The translations under genes were made by a program, and so were the position numbers. A DNA stretch of 64,000 nt from JBNKHH01 sp050290245 (lineage in GTDB: Bacteria; Pseudomonadota; Alphaproteobacteria; Rhodobacterales; Rhodobacteraceae): assembly GCA_050290245.1 (NCBI GenBank), contig JBNKHH010000072.1, forward strand, positions 1 through 64,000. Direction: 5' to 3'. The notes beneath the pieces are model-generated. The model worked only from the letters and a program-made list of their open reading frames with translations, did no database searches and was not told the origin of the DNA. Within the stretch, counting starts at the first letter, position 1; the number at the start of each line of letters is the position of its first letter. This document shows positions 44,827 through 51,982 of the stretch, one piece after another.

Positions 44827-46587
44827 CTAGAAGAGAAAATATCGCTGCGCCATGGGCAGGCTTTCTGCCGGCTCGCAGGTCAAAAGTTCGCCGTCGGCGC
44901 GCACTTCATAGGTCTCGGGGTTCACTTCGATTTCAGGCGTCGCGTTATTCAGGACAAGGTCTTTCTTGCCGATGGAACGCGTATTCTTGACGGCAATTGT
45001 CTGCTTGGCCAGACCAAGCGTGTTGCCGACACCTTCCACCAGCGCGGCTTCGGATACAAAAACCACCGCCGAATTCTCGACCGACCGGCCATAGGCGCCA
45101 AACATCGGACGCGAATACACCGGCTGAGGCGTCGGGATCGAGGCGTTCGGATCTCCCATCTGCGCGCAGGCAATCGTACCGCCCAACAGAACCATCTCCG
45201 GCTTCACGCCGAAAAATGCCGGGTTCCACAACACCAGGTCAGCCCGCTTGCCAATTTCGATCGAACCAATCTCGTGACCGATGCCATGAGCGATGGCCGG
45301 GTTCAGCGTATACTTCGCAACGTATCGGCGCACGCGGAAGTTGTCGTTGTCGCCGGTCTCTTCCGACAGGCGACCACGCTGCTTCTTCATCTTGTCTGCC
45401 GTCTGCCACGTGCGGATGATGACTTCGCCGACTCGCCCCATGGCCTGGCTGTCCGAGGCAATGATCGAAAAGGCGCCCATATCGTGCAGAATGTCTTCGG
45501 CGGCAATCGTTTCACGGCGGATACGACTTTCGGCAAAGGCCACATCCTCGGGAATGGATTTGTCGAGGTGGTGACATACCATCAGCATGTCCAGGTGCTC
45601 TTCGATAGTGTTCTTAGTGAATGGTCGGGTCGGGTTGGTCGAAGACGGCAAGACATGCTCTTCGCCGCAAATCCTGATGATATCAGGCGCGTGCCCGCCG
45701 CCAGCGCCCTCGGTGTGGAAAGCGTGGATCGTGCGCCCTTTCATGGCGGCGACGGTGTTTTCGACGAATCCGCTTTCGTTCAACGTATCGGTATGGATCA
45801 TGACCTGGACATCCATCGCATCGGCGACAGACAAACAGCAGTCGATCGCACCGGGCGTTGTCCCCCAGTCTTCGTGCAGCTTCAGACTACAGGCCCCTGC
45901 CTTCACTTGCTCTTCCAATGCTGCAGGAAGAGACGCATTACCCTTGCCCGCAAAAGCCAGGTTCATCGGAAAGGCATCCGCTGCCTGCAACATACGCCCT
46001 ATATGCCAGGGACCGGGCGTGCATGTCGTCGCAAGCGTGCCATGGGCAGGACCCGTACCGCCTCCCAGCATTGTCGTCAGTCCCGAGTGCAGCGCGTCCT
46101 CGATCTGCTGGGGGCAGATAAAGTGGATATGGCTGTCAAACCCGCCCGCCGTCAGAATGCGGCCTTCGCCTGCAATGGCTTCGGTGCCGGGTCCGACGAT
46201 GATGTCCACGCCCGGCTGGGTATCGGGGTTTCCCGCCTTGCCAATGCCGGCAATTCGCCCGTCCTTCAAACCGACGTCCGCCTTGTAGATCCCTGCGTGG
46301 TCAACGATCAGCGCGTTGGTGATGACGGTGTCGACGGCACCCTCCGCCCTGGTCGTCTGCGCCTGCCCCATGCCGTCGCGAATGACCTTGCCGCCGCCGA
46401 ATTTGACCTCTTCGCCATAGACTGCCGCGTTGCCCCCCGCACCGCCGGTTGTCGCCCTGCCAACAGCTTCGGCTATCAGGTCGCGTTCGACCTCGATGAT
46501 CAGATCAGTATCTGCAAGACGCACCCGGTCACCCGTCGTCGGTCCGAACATTGCGGCATAGGAAGAGCGCGATATCGTTGCTGGCAT
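44827..46587 (-). CDS. ureC: Urease subunit alpha (catalytic)
   Basis: 586 residues. Nickel amidohydrolase that splits urea to ammonia and carbamate. Dinuclear Ni ligands are visible: H153 and H155 (GGFDSHIHF), carbamylated K236 (SLKLHEDWGTTP), H265 (MIHTDTLNESG), H291 (HAFHTEGAGGGHAP), the flap HHLDK and an Asp in ASDSQAMGR. Every residue is displaced by exactly 19 from Klebsiella numbering (134, 136, 217, 246, 272). The extra 19 residues are a Gly/Ala-rich insert at about 37-55 (AEAVGRATTGGAGGNAA) before VYGEEVKFGGGKVIRDGMG. Downstream of ureB after a 107-bp gap. Confidence 0.98.
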   Translation of the reverse strand: MPATISRSSYAAMFGPTTGDRVRLADTDLIIEVERDLIAEAVGRATTGGAGGNAAVYGEEVKFGGGKVIRDGMGQAQTTRAEGAVDTVITNALIVDHAGIYKADVGLKDGRIAGIGKAGNPDTQPGVDIIVGPGTEAIAGEGRILTAGGFDSHIHFICPQQIEDALHSGLTTMLGGGTGPAHGTLATTCTPGPWHIGRMLQAADAFPMNLAFAGKGNASLPAALEEQVKAGACSLKLHEDWGTTPGAIDCCLSVADAMDVQVMIHTDTLNESGFVENTVAAMKGRTIHAFHTEGAGGGHAPDIIRICGEEHVLPSSTNPTRPFTKNTIEEHLDMLMVCHHLDKSIPEDVAFAESRIRRETIAAEDILHDMGAFSIIASDSQAMGRVGEVIIRTWQTADKMKKQRGRLSEETGDNDNFRVRRYVAKYTLNPAIAHGIGHEIGSIEIGKRADLVLWNPAFFGVKPEMVLLGGTIACAQMGDPNASIPTPQPVYSRPMFGAYGRSVENSAVVFVSEAALVEGVGNTLGLAKQTIAVKNTRSIGKKDLVLNNATPEIEVNPETYEVRADGELLTCEPAESLPMAQRYFLF

Positions 46588-46649
46588 TTTGCGTATCCTG
46601 TCTTCGTCAATTCGCCCGTCTGGGCGTGTGCATCCTGTTGTCGAGCGTC

Positions 46650-46675
46650 GCCGCGGTCAGCATGCCTGCCGCGGC
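46650..46675 (-). other. Intercistronic hairpin between ureB and ureC
   Basis: GCCGCGG (46650-46656) and CCGCGGC (46669-46675) are complementary around a 12-base loop, in the 107-bp ureB-ureC gap that holds no gene. It could separate or stabilise urease transcripts. Confidence 0.5.
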
Positions 46676-46694
46676 CAACTGTGGCGCAGAGGAG

Positions 46695-47000
46695 TCAAAG
46701 TTCCCCCATGACCTTCTGGTTGAACCCATAGATTTTCCGGGCTCCGGCGATCGGGATCAGTTGCACTTCGCGCGCTTGGCCGGGCTCAAACCGAACGGCG
46801 GTGCCTGCGGCAATATCCAGCCGCATCCCCCGCGCGGCATCCCGGTCGAAATCAAGGGCACTGTTTGACTCTGCAAAGTGATAGTGGCTGCCAACCTGCA
46901 CGGGCCGGTCCCCCGTGTTGGCTACCATCAGCGTGATGGCCGTGCGCCCGGCGTTCAATGTCAAAGTCCCCTCGGCGGGGAAAACCTCACCCGGTATCAT
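46695..47000 (-). CDS. ureB: Urease subunit beta
   Basis: 101 residues. Structural subunit that packs against UreC. Signature MIPGEVFPAEGTL at the start, VQVGSHYHFAESNSALDFDRDAARGMRLDIAAGTAVRFEPGQAREVQLIPIAGARKIYGFN. The small membrane peptide gene upstream ends inside the ureB start (ATGA). Confidence 0.97.
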   Translation of the reverse strand: MIPGEVFPAEGTLTLNAGRTAITLMVANTGDRPVQVGSHYHFAESNSALDFDRDAARGMRLDIAAGTAVRFEPGQAREVQLIPIAGARKIYGFNQKVMGEL

Positions 47001-47164
47001 TTGCGCGCCCGTGCATATGCCTTTGCACCGGCGAGCATGGCCGTCAGCGCGATCAGGCCCAGACCGGCAGGCAGTGCCCAGTCGGAGTGAGCATGCGGAA
47101 CAGAGGCGTCATGAGCCCAAACAGGCGTGGCGGCCAGTACGGCAAAAACGGATATCGTGCGCAT
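46997..47164 (-). CDS. 55-residue membrane/exported peptide between ureA and ureB
   Basis: A complete 55-residue reading frame too short for usual ORF cut-offs. AGGAG lies 6 bases before ATG 47164, and the TGA overlaps the ureB ATG, so coupling is strong. It starts MRTISVFAVLAATPVWA (signal-type), continues HDASVPHAHSDW with three histidines, then a transmembrane helix LPAGLGLIALTAMLAGAKAYA and a basic end RARK. The pattern HDxxxPHAHSDW may bind nickel at the membrane; short relatives of HupE/UreJ are one comparison. I assign no function. Confidence 0.75.
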   Translation of the reverse strand: MRTISVFAVLAATPVWAHDASVPHAHSDWALPAGLGLIALTAMLAGAKAYARARK

Positions 47165-47173
47165 TGAGAACTC

Positions 47174-47476
47174 CTATCGGATTGGATTGTGAACGGTGAC
47201 AAGCTTGGTGCCGTCGGGAAACGTCGCCTCGACCTGCACCTCGTGGATCATTTCCGGAATGCCTTCCATGCACTGGTCCCGCGTGATGACCTGAGCACCG
47301 GCCTCCATCATGTCAGCAACGCTGCGACCGTCGCGCGCGCCCTCGACGACGGCGTCCGTGATCAGGGCGATGGCTTCGGGGTGATTAAGCTTTACGCCGC
47401 GCTCAAGCCGCTTGCGGGCGACTTCGGCGGCCATTGCAATCAGCAGCTTGTCGCGCTCTCTGGGGGTCAGGTTCAT
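47174..47476 (-). CDS. ureA: Urease subunit gamma
   Basis: 100 residues: MNLTPRERDKLLIAMAAEVARKRLERGVKLNHPEAIALITDAVVEGARDGRSVADMM, the normal UreA pattern, through HEVQVEATFPDGTKLVTVHNPI at the end. It begins right after the ureD stop. Confidence 0.97.
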   Translation of the reverse strand: MNLTPRERDKLLIAMAAEVARKRLERGVKLNHPEAIALITDAVVEGARDGRSVADMMEAGAQVITRDQCMEGIPEMIHEVQVEATFPDGTKLVTVHNPIR

Positions 47477-47477
47477 G

Positions 47478-48302
47478 TCAGATCATCCATGGTCTGGGTA
47501 GGTCATCGGTGTTCAAGAGATCAATGATAGGTACGAGGCTCTGCCGTAGAAGAAAGCTGTCCAAAGCCACGAGACGCACAGCAATCAACGATGGCTGAAC
47601 CAGGCTGGCACCACCCGTTTCGGGCAACATGGCACGGACGGGCTCAATCATCGCTTCTGCGGCCGGGTGTACGAACAATACAGTTGCTATTGCGCCTGCG
47701 CCGTCTCCGATGGCCGGACCGGCCAAAAGGTTCGCAACATCCGTGTCCAGCTTCATCTGATCGAGATAGGCCAGCTGCCCCGAACGACGAACTTCGATCC
47801 GATCGTGAAACTTTGCCTGAGTCAGAACCTCACCCATAGCCGCGCGACCCAAGACCAGCGGTTCGACGATCAAGGCAGTGGCGGCATCTTGCAGGTCCAC
47901 GGTCAACCTGCGTTCAACAGAACAGCCCAGGAACAGGATCGTTTCCTGCGGCAGCCAGTTGATGCGTGCGCCTGCCTCGGCGCGCAAGAGCGTATCAATG
48001 CGCGCGGTCTCACCGGGCTGTGCCAGATAGGCGCGTTCGGCGGTTTGAGTGGATAGGGTCAGTGTCGCGCCGGTTTCAGCCGTGGCTTCAACTTTGAACC
48101 TGTCACCACCGGTCACGCCACCGGATGTATTCGTCAGGATAACGGTAAAGGCGTCGCCTTCGCTACGGGGAAACACCGCGCGCAAAGAACCCTCGTGCCG
48201 CAGTTTCGACAATTCCGATCCTCGAACGCTGTCGCGTACGGTGATCCTGGCAGCGCCAAAGGCGCGCGGCTGTCGAACTCCGATTTTCGGCAATTGCGTC
48301 AA
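47478..48302 (-). CDS. ureD: Urease accessory protein UreD
   Basis: 274 residues from TTG 48302, the only start between an in-frame TGA and the conserved sequence, with GGAAGG upstream. UreD binds apo-urease and carries nickel through a tunnel with UreF and UreG. Family segments: LRAVFPRSEGDAFTVILTNTSGGVTGGDRFKVEATAETGATLTLSTQTAERAYL and INWLPQETILFLGCSVERRLTVDL. First gene of the leftward urease operon, divergent from urtA. Confidence 0.95.
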   Translation of the reverse strand: MTQLPKIGVRQPRAFGAARITVRDSVRGSELSKLRHEGSLRAVFPRSEGDAFTVILTNTSGGVTGGDRFKVEATAETGATLTLSTQTAERAYLAQPGETARIDTLLRAEAGARINWLPQETILFLGCSVERRLTVDLQDAATALIVEPLVLGRAAMGEVLTQAKFHDRIEVRRSGQLAYLDQMKLDTDVANLLAGPAIGDGAGAIATVLFVHPAAEAMIEPVRAMLPETGGASLVQPSLIAVRLVALDSFLLRQSLVPIIDLLNTDDLPRPWMI

Positions 48303-48396
48303 AGCCGGCCTTCCCCCGATTGCTCAGCCGTTTTCAGCACTCAACCGGGCAGATGTCCGCAGTTTTTCCCAAAAAAAGGGCAGCACGACCCTAACT

Positions 48397-48438
48397 GCAC
48401 AAAAAATAAACCTGACTTGCGGAAATCAGCACAAAAAA
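48397..48438 (+). repeat. 10-bp direct repeat GCACAAAAAA, two copies
   Basis: GCACAAAAAA occurs at 48397-48406 and 48429-48438, a 32-bp period of close to three helical turns on the same DNA face. Its place in the ureD-urtA divergent region fits cooperative regulator binding or a bent DNA element. Confidence 0.5.
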
Positions 48439-48465
48439 CAGGCAACGCTCCAGAGAGGGGAGATA

Positions 48466-48606
48466 ATGCAGGCAACAAGATTGCTAATTGGGGCGACTTC
48501 CAGAATCGAATGCTTACCCGCTGGCGGTGGATGCCGTTGGAAATCGGGGGGTGTGCGGCAGCCGATGGAAGTGGAGAACCAGGCCACCGCACTTTTGCAA
48601 CACTAA
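48466..48606 (+). CDS. Possible leader ORF upstream of urtA (46 residues)
   Basis: ATG 48466 follows GAGGGGAG at 5-base spacing, the best ribosome site in the region, and opens a 46-residue frame (MQATRLLIGATSRIECL at the start, NQATALLQH at the end). Its TAA lies in the loop of a hairpin (48596-48613), 71 bp before urtA. The composition is unremarkable and no domain is seen; it may be a regulatory leader rather than a functional protein. Confidence 0.4.
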   Translation: MQATRLLIGATSRIECLPAGGGCRWKSGGVRQPMEVENQATALLQH

Positions 48607-48613
48607 TGTTGCA
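48596..48613 (+). promoter_or_regulatory. Hairpin at the end of the urtA leader ORF
   Basis: TGCAACA (48596-48602) and TGTTGCA (48607-48613) flank a 4-base loop that contains the stop codon TAA of the short leader ORF. A ribosome ending there would melt the stem. Confidence 0.5.
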
Positions 48614-48677
48614 GGGTCGAATTAGGCGTTTGATGGCCAATTGGCAAGGAACGCCGACCCTGCGGGGAGACGGAAAC

Positions 48678-49958
48678 ATGACTCACCTAAAATCCACGAT
48701 CGCCGGCACCGCGCTGTTGGCCGCCCTGGCTGCCCCTGCTGTCGCGGCAGATTGCCCGATCAAAGTCGGCGTTTTGCACTCGCTGTCCGGCACCATGGCC
48801 ATTTCGGAGACCACGCTGAAAGACACCATGGAAATGCTGGTTGAACAGCAAAACGAAAAAGGCGGACTTCTTGGCTGCGAACTTGAAGCCGTCGTTGTTG
48901 ATCCCGCGTCGGACTGGCCGTTGTTCGCTGAAAAAGCCCGCGAATTGCTGACTGTCCACGACGTCGATGTGATCTTCGGGAACTGGACTTCGGTTTCGCG
49001 TAAGTCGGTCCTGCCGGTCATCGAAGAACTGAATGGCCTTCTTTTCTACCCCGTCCAGTACGAGGGCGAAGAAAGCTCTAAGAACGTGTTCTACACCGGC
49101 GCCGCGCCCAACCAGCAAGCCATTCCGGCGACCGACTATTTTCTTGACGAGTTGGGTGTCGAAAAATTCGCTCTGCTCGGTACCGACTATGTCTATCCGC
49201 GCACAACGAACAACATCCTGGAAAGCTACCTGAAGTCGAAGGGCATCGCGGAAGAGGACATCTTCGTCAACTACACTCCCTTCGGTCACTCTGACTGGTC
49301 GAAGATCGTTGCTGACGTCGCTGCTCTCGGCGCAGACGGCAAGAAGGTCGGCGTGATTTCGACCATCAACGGTGACGCCAACATCGGCTTTTACAAGGAG
49401 CTCGCTGCCGCCGGTATCTCGGCTGACGACATTCCGGTCGTGGCCTTCTCGGTCGGTGAAGAAGAACTGGCGGGCCTCGACACCACCAACCTTGTTGGCC
49501 ACCTTGCTGCATGGAACTATTTTCAGTCCGCCGAATCCGAAGCCAATGACGCATGGGTCAAGGCCTGGAAAGCCCGCATGGGTGAAGACCGCGTGACGAA
49601 CGACCCGATGGAGGCCCACTATATCGGCTTCAACATGTGGGTGAACGCTGCAACCGAAGCCGGCACGACCGACGTCGATGCGGTTCGCGCCGCCATGTAT
49701 GGCCAGGAGTTCCCGAACCTGACGGGCGGCACGGCCGTCATGCTTCCGAACCACCACCTGGCCAAGCCAGTTCTGATCGGTGAAATCCAGGACGACGGCC
49801 AGTTCGACATCATCAGCCAGACCGCAGAAGTCCCCGGCGACGCTTGGACCGACTTCCTGCCCGAATCTGCGGTCCTGAAGTCGGATTGGAAAGACCTCGG
49901 CTGCGGCATGTACAACACCGAGACCGAGACCTGCGTCCAAATCAAATCGAACTACTAA
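48678..49958 (+). CDS. urtA: Urea ABC transporter substrate-binding protein
   Basis: 426 residues with signal peptide (MTHLKSTIAGTALLAALAAPAVA). Periplasmic urea receptor of the Leu/Ile/Val-type fold. Strongly typical sequence: CPIKVGVLHSLSGTMAISETTLKDTMEMLVEQQNEKGGLLG, VVDPASDWPLFAEKARELL, FGNWTSVSRKSVLPVIEELNGLLFYPVQYEGEESSKNVFYTGAAPNQQAIPA and GTDYVYPRTTNNIL. Urea-specific UrtA has this YPVQYEGEE stretch. First urt gene; a hairpin after the stop may protect its mRNA. Confidence 0.97.
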   Translation: MTHLKSTIAGTALLAALAAPAVAADCPIKVGVLHSLSGTMAISETTLKDTMEMLVEQQNEKGGLLGCELEAVVVDPASDWPLFAEKARELLTVHDVDVIFGNWTSVSRKSVLPVIEELNGLLFYPVQYEGEESSKNVFYTGAAPNQQAIPATDYFLDELGVEKFALLGTDYVYPRTTNNILESYLKSKGIAEEDIFVNYTPFGHSDWSKIVADVAALGADGKKVGVISTINGDANIGFYKELAAAGISADDIPVVAFSVGEEELAGLDTTNLVGHLAAWNYFQSAESEANDAWVKAWKARMGEDRVTNDPMEAHYIGFNMWVNAATEAGTTDVDAVRAAMYGQEFPNLTGGTAVMLPNHHLAKPVLIGEIQDDGQFDIISQTAEVPGDAWTDFLPESAVLKSDWKDLGCGMYNTETETCVQIKSNY

Positions 49959-49975
49959 GTCTCTAAGCAATATCT

Positions 49976-50001
49976 GCCTGGAGGGGTCTCCTCCTCCAGG
50001 C
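49976..50001 (+). other. Intercistronic hairpin between urtA and urtB
   Basis: GCCTGGAGG (49976-49984) and CCTCCAGGC (49993-50001) pair perfectly around an 8-base loop, 17 bp after the urtA stop and with no T-run. It resembles the hairpin after the substrate-binding protein gene at 31684. Confidence 0.75.
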
Positions 50002-50023
50002 GCACTTCGGGGGTAGGCCAGCG

Positions 50024-51979
50024 ATGTCGTACGTTTTCCGGGCGCTCTTCTGCCTGCTACTAAGTCTTGGAACAGCCTCCGCACAGGACGTCTCGATCCA
50101 GGACATCCTGCAAGCGAACAGCGAGATCATTCTCAAGAGTTCGCGCAAGACCATTCAACCCGCCATTGACGCCGTTGCCGCCAGCGGCTTGCCTCAGGCC
50201 CAATCTGTCCTGGAAGCATGGCAAGCCAAGGAAATGTGGCAGCGAGAGGCGGATGGTCTTTTCTTCAAAGCCGAGAAGATCGACTCCAAAACCTATCGCC
50301 TGATAGATTTTGACACGGGCGAGCCTGCCGCAGACGCGGACAAAGACGACCTGAAACAGATAAAGCCCAACAGCGGTATCCGCGCACTGATCGCCACCGC
50401 ACTGGTGCAGTTTCAGCTTTCCGATCCCAACCCGGAAAACCGCCGGGCTGCCCTGTTGTCGCTGGAGCGGAATGCCGAGGCAGACTCCTTGGCTCCCTTG
50501 CGTAACTCAATACCTGCTGAAACCGATCCTGATATCCTTGCGCGCAAGGTACGGCTGGAGCGGCTTTTGACAATTTCCTTCGCCAAGGATGAGGCTGCGC
50601 GGATCGCCGCGATCGAGGAAATGTCCACTGACATTGGCGTCGATGTTCGCGCCACGCTGAACCCGCTTGTGGCCACACGAGTAGAGGTCATCGAAGGTGA
50701 CGTTCCGGCCAACCTGAACCTGGCACGCCGACTGGAGCCCGGCAGCGACGCCCTTTCGGACACCGAGGCATATGACCTGCTTGTGGAACGCGGCCTCGCA
50801 CCGGCGCGGCTGGACGGTGACACGCTCAAGTCCGTGCTGTCGGAAAACATCGTCGGCGGTGCCGTCGGCGGCGTGCCCGTCAAGGACCTGGATACATTGC
50901 AGGCCCGTGCCCGTGCCTATGCCGCGCTCGTTCAGGCCGGCATCGCCGAACCCCGCCTGACTGACCTCGAGATCACTGGTGAACTCGATCGATTTTCCTT
51001 TGTTGAGGTCTATCAGGAACCCTCCAAGGCTGTCACCGACGCCGTTCAGGAAGCTCTCGGCACCATTGGGACACGGGTTGGCGCTGCACAGACACTGGAC
51101 TTGACGCTGGACGCGCTCTCGCTTGGATCGATCTACTTCCTCGCCGCCATTGGCCTTGCGATCACTTTCGGCGTTATGGGCGTCATCAACATGGCCCATG
51201 GCGAGCTGATCATGATGGGCGCCTATACCGGTTACGTGGTGCAGCAGTTCATTCCGAACCACACGGCTTCGATCATCGTCGCCATCCCCCTAGCCTTTGG
51301 GGTGACCTTTGCGACCGGCGTCCTGATGGAACGGCTTGTCATCCGTCACCTCTACAACCGCCCGCTTGAAACACTTTTGGCGACCTTCGGAATCTCGATC
51401 GCGCTTCAACAGCTGGCCAAGAACATCTTCGGCACCCAAGCCCGCCCCCTGACAGCTCCAAGCTGGCTGGACGGGGCATGGGTGATCAACGACGTGGTTT
51501 CGATCAGTTACATCCGTATCGCGATCTTCGTGCTCGCACTTCTCTTCCTGGCACTGTTCCTGTTCATCATGAAGCGCACGCGCTTTGGTCTGGAGACCCG
51601 CGCCGTGACCCAGAACCGCCGCATGGCCGGGTCGATGGGGATCAACCCCAACCGCGTAAACATGCTGACCTTCGGGCTTGGTTCGGGCATTGCCGGCATC
51701 GCGGGCGTCGCCATCGGACTTTATGCCAAGGTGACCTCGGAACTCGGCACCGATTACATCGTCCAAAGCTTCATGACGGTCGTTGTCGGCGGCGTCGGCA
51801 ACATCTGGGGCACGCTTCTCGGCGCGTCGATGATCGGCTTCCTGCAAAAGGGGATCGAGTGGGCCAACCCCTCGAACACCCTGGCGGCCCAGACCTACAT
51901 GATCATCTTCATCATCATCTTCATCCAGTTCCGGCCGCGCGGCATCATTGCGCTCAAGGGCCGGGCCGCGGGGGACTGA
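50024..51979 (+). CDS. urtB: Urea ABC transporter permease UrtB (long form)
   Basis: 651 residues. Signal peptide (MSYVFRALFCLLLSLGTASA), then about 330 periplasmic residues of helical repeats (IQDILQANSEIILKSSRKTIQPAID onward), then a LivH-like membrane domain from about 365 with GSIYFLAAIGLAITFGVMGVINMAHGELIMMGAYTGYVVQ and VVVGGVGNIWGTLLGASMIGF. The extra N-terminal domain is usual for alphaproteobacterial UrtB. Confidence 0.96.
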   Translation: MSYVFRALFCLLLSLGTASAQDVSIQDILQANSEIILKSSRKTIQPAIDAVAASGLPQAQSVLEAWQAKEMWQREADGLFFKAEKIDSKTYRLIDFDTGEPAADADKDDLKQIKPNSGIRALIATALVQFQLSDPNPENRRAALLSLERNAEADSLAPLRNSIPAETDPDILARKVRLERLLTISFAKDEAARIAAIEEMSTDIGVDVRATLNPLVATRVEVIEGDVPANLNLARRLEPGSDALSDTEAYDLLVERGLAPARLDGDTLKSVLSENIVGGAVGGVPVKDLDTLQARARAYAALVQAGIAEPRLTDLEITGELDRFSFVEVYQEPSKAVTDAVQEALGTIGTRVGAAQTLDLTLDALSLGSIYFLAAIGLAITFGVMGVINMAHGELIMMGAYTGYVVQQFIPNHTASIIVAIPLAFGVTFATGVLMERLVIRHLYNRPLETLLATFGISIALQQLAKNIFGTQARPLTAPSWLDGAWVINDVVSISYIRIAIFVLALLFLALFLFIMKRTRFGLETRAVTQNRRMAGSMGINPNRVNMLTFGLGSGIAGIAGVAIGLYAKVTSELGTDYIVQSFMTVVVGGVGNIWGTLLGASMIGFLQKGIEWANPSNTLAAQTYMIIFIIIFIQFRPRGIIALKGRAAGD

Positions 51980-51982
51980 GCC

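Larger units (their letters stand above)
48303..48677. promoter_or_regulatory. Divergent ureD-urtA control region (375 bp)
   Basis: Shared leader/promoter region of the urease and urea-transport operons. It contains a 10-bp direct repeat, a short ORF with a good ribosome site and a hairpin (listed separately). I found no convincing sigma-54 (TGGCAC-N5-TTGCA) match and no sigma-70 pair that I would assert. Nitrogen control is likely from the gene content but not shown by a motif. Confidence 0.6.

Noticed and set aside
46551..46868. Plus-strand frame with a signal-peptide-like N-terminus inside the ureB-ureC region
   Set aside because: It runs antisense through most of ureB and only its first part lies in the gap. 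The hydrophobic run is explained by the reverse complement of the ure genes, and no ribosome site was found.
48303..48677. Sigma-54 promoter for urtA or ureD
   Set aside because: The nearest match (CCGCAC-TT-TTGCA, 48588-48600) has a spacer of 2 instead of 5 bases.
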